A DNA stretch of 51,118 nucleotides from Ferrimonas sp044433165 (lineage in GTDB: Bacteria; Pseudomonadota; Gammaproteobacteria; Enterobacterales; Shewanellaceae), in the NCBI GenBank assembly GCA_044433165.1, contig JAWXTX010000005.1:1-51118 (forward strand). Reading direction: 5' to 3'. This document shows, piece by piece, positions 34,322 to 43,477 of this stretch (position 1 is its first letter; every line of letters starts with the position of its first letter). Under the pieces are notes generated by a model that had not been told where the DNA came from, searched no databases, and saw only the letters and a program-made list of their open reading frames with translations. The translations under genes and the position numbers were made by a program.

Positions 34322-36409
34322 TTATTGCTGCAGTAAGGCTATGTCACCTACTTGCATAAATAATTGCCGTAATTGTTGCAGCAAAGCTTGGCGGTTGGCG
34401 CGTAAAGCCGGATCTTCGGCATTCACCATCACGGCATCGAAGAAGGCATCCACCGGTTCACGCAATTGCGCAAGCAACTCTAGCCCTTGCTGATAGTCGC
34501 CTTGTTGGTACAGAGGCATGGTTTGTTGGCGGATAAATGCAATTTTCTCTGCCAGCTGTTGCTCGGCCATTTCATGCAATAAGGCGTTATCAACATGATC
34601 GCTGATGGTTCCTTCAACTTTCGCTAAGATATTTCCCACGCGTTTATTGGCGGCGGCCAATGCTTGCGCTGCATCCAAAGAACGGAAATTTTGCATTGCT
34701 TTTACGCGTCGATCGAAATCAACCGGACGGGTAGGGCGAACGGCTAAAACCGCTTGAATAACATCCGCTGGGAAACCGGCCTCTTGGTACCAAGCTCGGA
34801 AGCGTGCCAGCATAAACTCAACCACCTGTTCGATGGTGGTCGCGCGTACACTCTCAGCCAGTTTGCCTTGTTTGGCAAAGCCGTCGAAACTCAATTGCGC
34901 CAGCTCAACCAGATCTAATGGCAAGTTCTTTTCTACCGCAATGCGTAAGATCCCAATGGCGGCTCGTCGTAACGCAAACGGATCGCGATCGGCTTTAGGT
35001 GGTTGACCAATGCCAAAGATCCCCACTAACGAATCCATCTTGTCGGCGATGGCAAGTGCTTGTGCAACGCCTGATGCTGGCAAGGCATCACCGGCAAAAC
35101 GGGGTTGATATTGCTCGTTTAAGGCGACAGCCACCGCCTCAGACTCGCCATCGTGGCGGGCGTAATGCATGCCCATGATCCCTTGTGTGTCTGTGAATTC
35201 AAACACCATCGAAGTCATTAAATCACACTTGGAGAGTAAGCCTGCGCGGGCTGCATCAACGGGATCGGCGCCAATCGCGCTCGCAATGTGCTCAGCCATG
35301 GCTTGGATGCGATCGGTTTTGTCTTTTAATGTGCCCAGTTGTTGTTGGAATAACACGCTTTCTAGGCGAGGCAATTGCGATGCGAGTGTTTGTTTTCGGT
35401 CGGTATTAAAAAAGAATTCCGCATCCGCCAAACGAGGGCGGATCACTTTTTCATTGCCGGCGATAACAACGGCGGGATCTTTCGATTCAATGTTGGAAAC
35501 AAAGATGAATTTAGGCAGTAATTGGCCTTGCTCATCGTATACAGGGAAGTATTTTTGATCGCCTTTCATGGTATAGACCAACGCTTCCGCAGGTACTTTT
35601 AAGAAAGACTCTTCAAAAGAGGCTGTTAAAACCACAGGCCATTCCACTAGCGAAGTGACTTCCTCTAGCAGCGCTTCTTCTAAGTCAACCACGCCACCTA
35701 TGGCTGCAGCAGCAGCTTGGGCGTCGGCTTTGATTTTGGCTTTACGAGCCGCGTAATCGGCCATGACTTTGGTGTCTTTGAGTAGCAGCGATGGGTATTC
35801 ATCAGCATGGCTAATGGTAACCGTTTGCGCCCCTAAAAAACGGTGCCCAAGCAAGGTTGTTGCTGAAGCTTTACCCAGAATTGTCGCGTCAATTGCCTGC
35901 TCACCAAACAACATGGTCAGGGTTTTTACTGGGCGGATAAATTGGGTTTCTGAATCGCCCCAACGCATAGGCTTAGCAATGGGTAATTTGGCCAGAGCCT
36001 GTTCAACAATTGCTGGTAACAATGCGACGGCGGCTTGACCGACCACTTGCGCTTTGTAGAGCAACCACTCTCCTTTATCGGTCACGAGTCGTTCTGCTTG
36101 TTCAACGCTAATACCACAGCCACGAGCCCAGCCTTGAGCGGCTTTGGTTGGGCTACCATCGGCATCAAAACAAGCTTGAATGGCAGGGCCACGTTTTTCC
36201 ACTTCGCTGTCAGGTTGCTGGCTAGCTAAGGCGGCAACTTTCACGGCTAAACGACGTGGGGTAGCAAACCATTCGATGGCTTGATAAGGCAATTCGGCCT
36301 TATCTAAACCGTCTTTGATGTTGGCACAAAACGCTTCAGCAAGGGTACGCAGTGATTTCGGTGGCAGCTCTTCGGTTCCGAGTTCAACCAAAAAAGTATT
36401 TTTATTCAT
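34322..36409 (-). CDS. glyS: Glycyl-tRNA synthetase beta subunit
   Basis: The tRNA-binding chain of the bacterial alpha2beta2 glycyl-tRNA synthetase. From ATG 36409 (MNKNTFLVELGTEELPPKSL) it is 695 aa, close to E. coli (689). The frame stays open to 36481 but that part overlaps glyQ. The ELGTEELP start, the GEWLLYK segment and the C-terminal tRNA-binding domain are family features. Its start lies seven bases after the glyQ stop, so the two are co-translated. Confidence 0.97.
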   Translation of the reverse strand: MNKNTFLVELGTEELPPKSLRTLAEAFCANIKDGLDKAELPYQAIEWFATPRRLAVKVAALASQQPDSEVEKRGPAIQACFDADGSPTKAAQGWARGCGISVEQAERLVTDKGEWLLYKAQVVGQAAVALLPAIVEQALAKLPIAKPMRWGDSETQFIRPVKTLTMLFGEQAIDATILGKASATTLLGHRFLGAQTVTISHADEYPSLLLKDTKVMADYAARKAKIKADAQAAAAAIGGVVDLEEALLEEVTSLVEWPVVLTASFEESFLKVPAEALVYTMKGDQKYFPVYDEQGQLLPKFIFVSNIESKDPAVVIAGNEKVIRPRLADAEFFFNTDRKQTLASQLPRLESVLFQQQLGTLKDKTDRIQAMAEHIASAIGADPVDAARAGLLSKCDLMTSMVFEFTDTQGIMGMHYARHDGESEAVAVALNEQYQPRFAGDALPASGVAQALAIADKMDSLVGIFGIGQPPKADRDPFALRRAAIGILRIAVEKNLPLDLVELAQLSFDGFAKQGKLAESVRATTIEQVVEFMLARFRAWYQEAGFPADVIQAVLAVRPTRPVDFDRRVKAMQNFRSLDAAQALAAANKRVGNILAKVEGTISDHVDNALLHEMAEQQLAEKIAFIRQQTMPLYQQGDYQQGLELLAQLREPVDAFFDAVMVNAEDPALRANRQALLQQLRQLFMQVGDIALLQQ

Positions 36410-36416
36410 GGAGTTC

Positions 36417-37328
36417 TCACTTCGCCTTGTTGCACATTGGGAAACCAAGCGCTTCACGCGAAGCGTAGTAGGCTTCGGCAACCGCTTTGGTTAAGGTGCG
36501 GATCCGCAATATGTAGCGTTGACGCTCTGTAACCGAAATGGCTTTGCGAGCATCCAACAGATTGAACGCGTGGGCGGCATCTAAAATGCGCTCATAAGCC
36601 GGTAATGGCAGAGGTACGTCAAGTGCTAATAAGTGTTGGCTCTCTTTCTCACACTGATCGAAATATTGGAATAAGAAGGCCACATCGGCGTGTTCAAAGT
36701 TGTAGGTCGATTGTTCCACTTCGTTCTGATGGAAAACATCACCATAGGTAATGCGCCCAAATGGGCCATCGGCCCAGACGAGATCATACACACTATCAAC
36801 ACCTTGAACGTACATTGCCAGACGTTCTAAGCCGTAGGTGATCTCACCGGTAACCGGTTTGCACTCCAGTCCACCCACTTGTTGGAAGTAAGTAAATTGG
36901 GTGATCTCCATCCCGTCCATCCACACTTCCCAGCCTAAGCCCCAAGCGCCTAATGTGGGGTTTTCCCAGTTATCTTCCACGAAGCGAATGTCGTGCACTT
37001 CTGGGTCCATACCAATGGCACGCAACGAATCTAAATAGAGTTCTTGGATGTTATCGGGCGAAGGCTTCATCATTACTTGGAATTGGTAGTAATGCTGTAA
37101 GCGATTGGGGTTTTCACCGTAACGGCCATCGGTTGGGCGACGAGACGGTTGCACATAAGCGGCGGCAAATGGCTCGGGTCCGAGCGCACGCAGACAGGTT
37201 AATGGGTGTGAGGTGCCAGCCCCCACTTCCTTATCCAGTGGTTGCACCACAGCACAACCGTGCTGGGCCCAGTAGTCCTGTAGAGCTAAGATTAGCCCTT
37301 GGAAAGTCTTGGTATCGTACTTATTCAT
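36417..37328 (-). CDS. glyQ: Glycyl-tRNA synthetase alpha subunit
   Basis: The catalytic chain that activates glycine and charges tRNA-Gly with GlyS. The 303 aa protein begins MNKYDTKTFQGLILALQDYW; QPLDKEVGAGTSHPLTCLRALGP and QPSRRPTDGRYGENPNRLQHYYQFQV are diagnostic class II motifs. AGGTGAG precedes the ATG. Upstream on the minus strand a perfect TATAAT (37378-37373) with a GCGC discriminator is the probable -10. Confidence 0.98.
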   Translation of the reverse strand: MNKYDTKTFQGLILALQDYWAQHGCAVVQPLDKEVGAGTSHPLTCLRALGPEPFAAAYVQPSRRPTDGRYGENPNRLQHYYQFQVMMKPSPDNIQELYLDSLRAIGMDPEVHDIRFVEDNWENPTLGAWGLGWEVWMDGMEITQFTYFQQVGGLECKPVTGEITYGLERLAMYVQGVDSVYDLVWADGPFGRITYGDVFHQNEVEQSTYNFEHADVAFLFQYFDQCEKESQHLLALDVPLPLPAYERILDAAHAFNLLDARKAISVTERQRYILRIRTLTKAVAEAYYASREALGFPMCNKAK

Positions 37329-37372
37329 GGGATCTCACCTGAGTGCGGTGTGAATGTCGGTAAATGGGCGCA

Positions 37373-37378
37373 ATTATA
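37373..37378 (-). promoter_or_regulatory. -10 element of the glyQS promoter
   Basis: TATAAT on the minus strand followed by TGCGCCC, 45 bases upstream of glyQ. The -35 is not clear. The GC-rich discriminator would make it growth-rate sensitive. Confidence 0.5.
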
Positions 37379-37448
37379 CCCTGTGCCTAAAGTCGAATGT
37401 AGGTTAATTTTGAACAGTTCGGTTTGAATAACCAAAGGAAAACAGTGA

Positions 37449-38060
37449 ATGGCGAACGTGGAACGATGCGGTTGGTGTGGCTCCGATCCCGATTATGTGG
37501 CGTATCACGATACGGAGTGGGGGCGACCGGAATGGCGTTCATTGGCGTTATTTGAAAAACTGTGTTTGGAAGGACAGCAGGCGGGATTAGCGTGGATCAC
37601 CATTTTGCGTAAACGCGCTAATTATCGTGCAGCTTATGATCAATTCGATCCACACAAAATTGCGTTATACGATGAGGTTAAGATTGAGCAACTTTTGCAA
37701 AATAGCGGCATCGTTCGCCATCGTTTAAAAGTGCAATCGATCATTAAAAATGCGCAGAGTTATTTAGCACTAAAATCACAAGGGATCGATTTTTCTGAGT
37801 TTATTTGGGCGTTTGTCGATCACCAGCCACGTTTGAATCAGCCTCAGAGTATGGCTGATATCAGTGCGACGACCACAGAGTCGATGGCCATGAGCCGTGC
37901 ATTAAAAAAAGCGGGCTTTAGTTTTGTTGGGCCAACCATTACCTATGCGTTTATGCAGTCGTGTGGTTTGGTGAATGATCACCTCTTACATTGTGCTTGC
38001 CGACTTGCTTGCGCCCAAGAGGCGGCAGTAAAGCCGCGTGGTATTCGCACAACGGGTTAA
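37449..38060 (+). CDS. tag: DNA-3-methyladenine glycosylase I
   Basis: Removes 3-methyladenine from alkylated DNA in base-excision repair. The 203 aa protein shows RCGWCGSDPDYVAYHDTEWG at 6-25, LEGQQAGLAWITILRKRANY near 41-60 and FMQSCGLVNDH near the C-terminus. The zinc ligands of E. coli Tag correspond to C7, H20, H178 and C182. It has about 16 more residues at the C-terminus than E. coli Tag. AAGGA lies upstream of the ATG. It is divergent from glyQ and followed by two parS sites. Confidence 0.96.
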   Translation: MANVERCGWCGSDPDYVAYHDTEWGRPEWRSLALFEKLCLEGQQAGLAWITILRKRANYRAAYDQFDPHKIALYDEVKIEQLLQNSGIVRHRLKVQSIIKNAQSYLALKSQGIDFSEFIWAFVDHQPRLNQPQSMADISATTTESMAMSRALKKAGFSFVGPTITYAFMQSCGLVNDHLLHCACRLACAQEAAVKPRGIRTTG

Positions 38061-38069
38061 TGCCGCAAC

Positions 38070-38085
38070 GGTTTCACGTGAAACC
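38070..38085. promoter_or_regulatory. parS: parS site after tag
   Basis: GTTTCACGTGAAAC (38071-38084) is an exact core match to the ParB-binding consensus, between tag and tusA. Confidence 0.88.
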
Positions 38086-38134
38086 GGCAGACGCTAAGCT
38101 CGCTACCGATGAGTATCGATGCCTTGGAGCGATG

Positions 38135-38150
38135 TGTTTCACGTGAAACC
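38135..38150. promoter_or_regulatory. parS: Second parS site between tag and tusA
   Basis: TGTTTCACGTGAAACC matches TGTTTCACGTGAAACA at 15 of 16 bases. It is 65 bases from the previous site, in the same short intergenic gap. Confidence 0.9.
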
Positions 38151-38173
38151 CGATGTGTGATGGTTTGGATCGA

Positions 38174-38416
38174 TTAACGCCCTTTGCGGATTAAATATTG
38201 GTATGGGCTGCTATCAATGGTACTGGCCACCAAGGTGTGATCCATAAAGGTACAAAAGCTTGGAATGTCTCGTGTGGTGGAGGGATCATCCGCAATGACC
38301 AACAAGGTTTCACCTTCTGCCATATTTCGTACGGCTTTACGTACCATCATCACCGGTTCAGGACAGCGTAATCCTATGGCATCAAGTTGATGTTGGGCAT
38401 GTTGATATTCAGGCAT
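38174..38416 (-). CDS. tusA: Sulfur carrier protein TusA
   Basis: Relays sulfur from IscS for tRNA 2-thiouridine and other uses. From ATG 38416 it is 80 aa; the active cysteine is C18 in GLRCPEPVMMVRKAVRNM, and the rest (DDPSTTRDIPSFCTFM, YLIRKG) matches E. coli TusA closely. The open frame extends upstream to 38449 without family similarity. The ribosome-binding site is weak. Confidence 0.95.
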   Translation of the reverse strand: MPEYQHAQHQLDAIGLRCPEPVMMVRKAVRNMAEGETLLVIADDPSTTRDIPSFCTFMDHTLVASTIDSSPYQYLIRKGR

Positions 38417-38528
38417 AGGGTGGTGCTTCCGGTCAAAATTCAGGCGCACATCATACGCAGTTCGGTATTTTGGTCAAGCATCGGCGTTCAGCTGTATACC
38501 GGATGGCCGAATCTTGCAATCGCGCATC

Positions 38529-38559
38529 AAAAAGGGCAACCGTCACGGTTGCCCTTTTT
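38529..38559. terminator. Bidirectional terminator after fadA
   Basis: GGGCAACCG (38534-38542) and CGGTTGCCC (38546-38554) form a strong stem with flanking A and T runs. It ends fadBA on the minus strand. Confidence 0.92.
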
Positions 38560-38572
38560 ATTGCGACTGAGT

Positions 38573-39736
38573 TTAGACTCGTTCAAAGACGGTGGCGATT
38601 CCTTGGCCAAGGCCAATGCACATGGTTGCTAACCCAAGTTCAACATCTTGATGTTCCATCATGTTTATTAATGTGGTTGCAATGCGGGCACCGGAGCAAC
38701 CTAAAGGATGCCCTAACGCAATGGCGCCGCCATTGAGATTGACCATCTGTTCCAGTTTGTCATAAAGCCCGAGTTCTTGCAGGCAAGGTAAAGCTTGAGC
38801 TGCGAAGGCTTCATTAAATTCGGCATATTGAATGTCATCGATGGTTAATCCGGCACGTTTTAGCGCTTTTTGCGTGGCGGGCACGGGGCCATAGCCCATG
38901 ATTGATGCGTCACATCCTGCAACCGCCATGGCGCGAATTCGAGCGCGAATCGGCAACCCAAGCGCTTTGGCTTTGGCTTCACTCATCACTAACATTGCCG
39001 CGGCACCGTCAGATAACGCTGAAGAAGAACCTGCGGTTACCGTGCCGTTGATGGGATCAAAAACAGGCCGTAAGGCCGCAAGGCTGGCCACAGTCGTTTC
39101 AGGGCGGATCACTTCATCGTGGCGTACTTTAATTAAACGACCATCGACATCGTGGCCTTCAATTGCGAAGATCTCGCGATCAAAACGGCCGCTGATGGTG
39201 GCTTCATAGGCAAGTCGATGAGAGCGAGCGGCAAAGGCGTCTTGTTGTTCTCGAGAAATGCCATGCATTTTGCCTAACATTTCTGCGGTTAAGCCCATCA
39301 TGCCGGACGCTTTTGCAACGTTTTTAGCTATGGCTGGATGAAAATCAACACCATGCATCATTGGGACATGACCCATGTGTTCAACACCACCAATGATAAA
39401 GGCATCCCCATCGCCACTCATGATGGCGCGCGCGCCATCATGCAACGCCTGCATGGAAGAGCCGCATAAGCGGTTTACTGTAACGGCTCCCACTTTTTTA
39501 GGAAGGCCGGCCAGTAATGCGGCATTGCGGGCAATATTAAACCCTTGTTCTAACGTTTGCTGAACACAGCCCCAGATCACGTCTTCCAGTTCATTCGGAT
39601 CGAGCGCGGAATTGCGTTGTACCAACGCTTGCATTAATTGCGCAGAAAGATCTTCTGCTCGAACGTGACGAAAAACGCCATTTTTAGATCGCCCCATGGG
39701 GGTACGAATGCAGTCAACAACGACGGCTTGATTCAT
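38573..39736 (-). CDS. fadA: 3-ketoacyl-CoA thiolase FadA
   Basis: Catalyses the last step of each fatty-acid beta-oxidation round, releasing acetyl-CoA. From ATG 39736 (MNQAVVVDCIRTPMGRSKNG) it is 387 aa, the length of E. coli FadA. The nucleophile is C91 in NRLCGSSMQALHDGARAI; NGGAIALGHPLGCSGAR and CIGLGQG near the C-terminus hold the other catalytic residues. GGAG precedes the ATG, and the start lies ten bases after the fadB stop. The two form the soluble FadBA complex. Confidence 0.97.
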   Translation of the reverse strand: MNQAVVVDCIRTPMGRSKNGVFRHVRAEDLSAQLMQALVQRNSALDPNELEDVIWGCVQQTLEQGFNIARNAALLAGLPKKVGAVTVNRLCGSSMQALHDGARAIMSGDGDAFIIGGVEHMGHVPMMHGVDFHPAIAKNVAKASGMMGLTAEMLGKMHGISREQQDAFAARSHRLAYEATISGRFDREIFAIEGHDVDGRLIKVRHDEVIRPETTVASLAALRPVFDPINGTVTAGSSSALSDGAAAMLVMSEAKAKALGLPIRARIRAMAVAGCDASIMGYGPVPATQKALKRAGLTIDDIQYAEFNEAFAAQALPCLQELGLYDKLEQMVNLNGGAIALGHPLGCSGARIATTLINMMEHQDVELGLATMCIGLGQGIATVFERV

Positions 39737-39746
39737 GATGCGCTCC

Positions 39747-41897
39747 TTATCCTTGGTAGAAACGGTCGCCATTGGCTGCCATTTCACGCAACTTATCAGT
39801 AACTTTGTACATGTTCCCTAAATGAACATATTGATCCGCCATCGCAACGTAACGATCTAAACCAATGGTGTCGAGATAGCGGAAAACCCCGCCTCTAAAG
39901 GGAGGGAAGCCTAAGCCGTAAACCAGCGCCATATCCGCTTCAGCAGCACTGGCAATGATCCCTTCTTCTAAACAGCGAACGGTCTCATTGATCATGGGGA
40001 TCATGGTGCGCGCGATGATGGTTTCTGGATCATAGGCTTGGGTCGCGCCATAGGCGTTTTCAAGCAGTGTCGTGACCGCAGGATCAAGCGACTTTTTCGG
40101 TTTGCCTTTGCGATCAGGCGTGTATTGATAAAACCCAAGGCCATTTTTTTGCCCTAAGCGTGCCGCTTGATACATCAAATCAATCGGCGTGCTGAAATCA
40201 AATTTCATTCGTTCTGGGAAACCGTCCGCTAAGGTGTCATTGCAATGATGCGCCGTATCAATACCCACCACATCCAGCAAATAAGCGGGTCCCATAGGCC
40301 AGCCAAATTGCTTGGCCATGACTTTATCGATTTGTTGGAAATCGCCGCCATCTCGCAGCAGCAAATTAAAACCAGCTAAGTATGGAAACAACACTCGATT
40401 AACGAAAAACCCAGGACAATCGTTAACCACAATGGGGGTTTTGCCCATTTTGGCGGCGTAGGCAACCACGGAGGCGATGGTGGCCTCAGAGCTGTGTTCA
40501 CCTCGGATCACTTCCACTAATGGCATTTTATGGACCGGGTTAAAAAAATGCATGCCGCAGAACTGTTCGGGGCGTTGCACACTTTGGGCGAGCTGGTTAA
40601 TGGAGATGGTTGAGGTATTTGAAGTGACGATGGCATCGGTGCGAAGGTGTTGCTCCACTTCGGCCAGTACTGCCGCTTTAATGGTGGGATTTTCGACGAC
40701 CGCCTCCACGACAATGTCGGCTTGGCTCAGGGCGTTGTAATCCAATGCCGGCACAATGTGGTTGAGTACCTTAGCCATTTTATCGGCATTAATGCGGCCG
40801 CGCGTCAGTTGGCCATTCAGTAATTTGGCTGCTTCATTTAAGCCCAGATCTAGGGCCGGTTGATTAATGTCTTTCATAACCACCGGAACCCCTTTACTGG
40901 CACTTTGGTAAGCAATGCCACCGCCCATAATGCCTGCGCCTAATACGGCGGCTTGAGTGGTGGGTTTGGCGGCTTTGGTGGCTTTTTTGGCAATGTTTTT
41001 AACATATTGATCATTAAGGAATATGCCAATTTGTGCGGTTGCAGCATCGCTTTTAGCTAGCGTTAAAAAAGCTTGATGTTCGATGAGTAATGCTTGCGCT
41101 CGATGGCATTCTGCTGCCGCTTCAATTGCGGCAACGGCAGCATGGGGGGCGGGATAATGTGGCCCTGCTTTTTGCGCTACCATACCTTTAGCGGTATTGA
41201 ATGCCATGGTGGCTTCAATTTTATTGAGTGTAAGCGGGGCGCATTTTGCTTGCCGGCGTTCTTGCCAGTCAATGTCGCCATTCATGGCCGAACGCACCAA
41301 ATCTAAAGCCGCCGATTGCAGTAATTCCGGTGCGACAACGGCGTTGATAAGCCCAACTTTTTGGGCCGCAGAAGCGCTATTTGGTTTGCCGCCGGTGATC
41401 CACTCCATAGCATTATCAGCGCCAATGATCCGTGGCAAACGCACAGTGCCACCAAATCCCGGCATGATCCCTAATTGCACTTCTGGTAAACCGATTTTTG
41501 CGGTGGTGTCTGCAATGCGTAGATCACAGGCTAAAATGGCTTCACACCCACCACCAAGCGCAAAACCGGTTACTGCCGCCACGGTTGGTACTGGCAAATC
41601 TTCAAGCTTATTGAAGATGGCATTACTGTGTTTTAGCCACGCCAATACTTCTTCATCGGGTTGAGAAAAGCTGCTTAAGAATTCGGTGATATCGGCACCA
41701 ACAATAAAAGTTGATTTACTGGATGTCACCACAAGCCCACGTAATTCAGGGGCATCGGCTAAGGTGTCGAGGGCTTGCTCTAATTGGACTAGAGTGGCAT
41801 GGTCAAATTTATTAACTGAGCCTGTGGCATCAAATAGCAATTGCGCGATGCCAGGTTCCAGCCAGTCAACATGAAGATCAGTATTTTGATAAATCAT
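39747..41897 (-). CDS. fadB: Fatty-acid oxidation complex alpha subunit FadB
   Basis: A multifunctional enzyme: enoyl-CoA hydratase/isomerase N-terminal half and 3-hydroxyacyl-CoA dehydrogenase C-terminal half. In the 716 aa protein, E119 and E139 of the hydratase site are present in GFALGGGCEAILACDLRIAD and IGLPEVQLGIMPGFGG. The NAD-binding loop GAGIMGGGIAYQSASKG is near 318 and the dehydrogenase segment MHFFNPVHKMPLVEVI near 450. AAGGA lies upstream. The control region in front carries CRP- and PsrA-like sites. Confidence 0.98.
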   Translation of the reverse strand: MIYQNTDLHVDWLEPGIAQLLFDATGSVNKFDHATLVQLEQALDTLADAPELRGLVVTSSKSTFIVGADITEFLSSFSQPDEEVLAWLKHSNAIFNKLEDLPVPTVAAVTGFALGGGCEAILACDLRIADTTAKIGLPEVQLGIMPGFGGTVRLPRIIGADNAMEWITGGKPNSASAAQKVGLINAVVAPELLQSAALDLVRSAMNGDIDWQERRQAKCAPLTLNKIEATMAFNTAKGMVAQKAGPHYPAPHAAVAAIEAAAECHRAQALLIEHQAFLTLAKSDAATAQIGIFLNDQYVKNIAKKATKAAKPTTQAAVLGAGIMGGGIAYQSASKGVPVVMKDINQPALDLGLNEAAKLLNGQLTRGRINADKMAKVLNHIVPALDYNALSQADIVVEAVVENPTIKAAVLAEVEQHLRTDAIVTSNTSTISINQLAQSVQRPEQFCGMHFFNPVHKMPLVEVIRGEHSSEATIASVVAYAAKMGKTPIVVNDCPGFFVNRVLFPYLAGFNLLLRDGGDFQQIDKVMAKQFGWPMGPAYLLDVVGIDTAHHCNDTLADGFPERMKFDFSTPIDLMYQAARLGQKNGLGFYQYTPDRKGKPKKSLDPAVTTLLENAYGATQAYDPETIIARTMIPMINETVRCLEEGIIASAAEADMALVYGLGFPPFRGGVFRYLDTIGLDRYVAMADQYVHLGNMYKVTDKLREMAANGDRFYQG

Positions 41898-41969
41898 GGT
41901 CGGGGTCCTTTGTTACCACGTCAGTAAACACATCCGTGATGCCGGCAGTTGCCGACACTGCGCAGTAAG

Positions 41970-41985
41970 TGTGACTTGGGTCACA
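41970..41985. promoter_or_regulatory. CRP site in the fadB-pepQ gap
   Basis: TGTGACTTGGGTCACA has both perfect half-sites TGTGA and TCACA with six-base spacing. It lies 73 bases from fadB and 167 from pepQ, so fadBA is the likelier target; activation of fatty-acid oxidation by cAMP-CRP is well known. Confidence 0.8.
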
Positions 41986-42003
41986 ATAACTTGCAAGATT
42001 TTT

Positions 42004-42017
42004 TAAACGACCGTTTG
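42004..42017. promoter_or_regulatory. PsrA-like operator in the fadB-pepQ gap
   Basis: AAAC-GACC-GTTTG fits the pattern G/C-AAAC-N2-4-GTTT-G/C recognised by PsrA, a TetR-family repressor of fatty-acid degradation genes in Pseudomonas and Shewanella. Only the left-most base departs from it. The core AAACG-AC-CGTTT is a perfect dyad. The remainder of this 254-base gap (41898-42151) shows a TATAAC (about 42091) that could be a pepQ -10. Confidence 0.5.
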
Positions 42018-42151
42018 ATTTTGTTGGTGATTCGTTATTTAAACTGTGGGGTGTGGTGATTGGTAAAAATCATGATGGTGGTCTAGGTTGCGCTATAACA
42101 GAGAACTTAAGAGGGTGTTACACTGCATTTCCCTGCAATAAATAAAATAAG

Positions 42152-43477
42152 ATGCCGACTGTTATGAATGATGTTTTCCAACATTACACTAACCATATTA
42201 GTACACAGCAATTGCGGTGCGAAACCATTCTGGCTGCCCACTCCTTTGATGGTTTTGTGATTGATGCCGGTTCACCGATAGGGGTGTTTATGGATGACAT
42301 GCACTATCCCTTCAAAGTGAACCCTTTTTTTAAACAATGGTTGCCATTAACCGATCACCCTCATTGTTTGCTGCTGTTACAAACGAATCGCAAGCCCACC
42401 TTGCTATTTTATCAACCAGTTGATTTTTGGCATAAAGTGGCGCCAGTACCTACGGATGCTTGGATTGAAGCGTTTGATGTACAACCATACGCATGCGATA
42501 GCGAATTATCGGCGTTGTGTCAGCGAGCTGGTCAGTGGGCTTACATTGGTTCGGATGTTGAGCGCGCCGCCCGTTTGGGGATCGAACAAGTTAATCCACC
42601 GCAGGTGATTAATGCATTGCTGTTTAATCGCAGCATTAAAACGGCGTACGAGATTGATTGCCTTGCTGCTGCAAACCGTCTTGCCGTCGTCGGTCATCGT
42701 GCTGCGCAACAAGCCTTTTTGGCTGGAGAGAGCGAGCTGGCCATCCATCAAGCGTATTTAGCGGCGATAGGGCAAACCGAAAACCAGCTGCCTTACGGCA
42801 ATATAATTGCATTAAATCAAAATAGTGCGATCTTGCATTACACTCAATTAGAAAGCCAAAAACCGGCGAGCTCTTTAAGCTTTTTGATTGATGCAGGGGC
42901 ACAAGTAAATGGTTACGCTGCGGACATTACGCGCACTTACAGTGCAACGGATAGCGGCATTTTTACTCAGTTATTGGCTGCATTGGATGCTCATCAACAG
43001 GCTTTGTTGGCCACCATTAAGCCGGGTATGGCGTTTCTTGCATTACACCAAGAGATGCATCGGCGCATTGCTCAATTACTGGTGCAATTTAATATCGCCG
43101 AAGGCACGCCACAGCAGCTCATTCAATTGGGGATCACCAAAGCCTTCTTTCCTCATGGTTTAGGCCACCCTTTAGGGTTACAGGTGCATGATGCGGCCGG
43201 TTATATGCAGGCAGCGGACGGGACTGAAGAGCTGCCTCCCGCTGGAACCACATTACGCTGTACGCGTATTTTAGAGGTGGGCATGGTACTCACCATTGAA
43301 CCGGGATTTTATGTGATTGATTCCTTGTTGGCGGCCTTAAGCCCCGAAGCGCAAGCGTGTTTGAATACCGCCGTGATTGACAAACTCAGACCTTATGGCG
43401 GGATCCGCATCGAAGATAATATTGTGATCCTGCCTGAGGGGATCCGTAATTTAACGCGTGAGTGCCACTTACCCTAA
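42152..43477 (+). CDS. pepQ: Xaa-Pro dipeptidase PepQ
   Basis: Hydrolyses dipeptides with C-terminal proline. The 441 aa pita-bread-fold protein has all five expected metal ligands: the two aspartates in IDAGAQVNGYAADITRTY, the histidine in FPHGLGHPLGLQVHD, and glutamates in TIEPGFYV and IRIEDN. No clear ribosome-binding site precedes the ATG; an in-frame ATG four codons later is an alternative. Its stop overlaps the yigZ start by one base (TAATG). Confidence 0.95.
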   Translation: MPTVMNDVFQHYTNHISTQQLRCETILAAHSFDGFVIDAGSPIGVFMDDMHYPFKVNPFFKQWLPLTDHPHCLLLLQTNRKPTLLFYQPVDFWHKVAPVPTDAWIEAFDVQPYACDSELSALCQRAGQWAYIGSDVERAARLGIEQVNPPQVINALLFNRSIKTAYEIDCLAAANRLAVVGHRAAQQAFLAGESELAIHQAYLAAIGQTENQLPYGNIIALNQNSAILHYTQLESQKPASSLSFLIDAGAQVNGYAADITRTYSATDSGIFTQLLAALDAHQQALLATIKPGMAFLALHQEMHRRIAQLLVQFNIAEGTPQQLIQLGITKAFFPHGLGHPLGLQVHDAAGYMQAADGTEELPPAGTTLRCTRILEVGMVLTIEPGFYVIDSLLAALSPEAQACLNTAVIDKLRPYGGIRIEDNIVILPEGIRNLTRECHLP

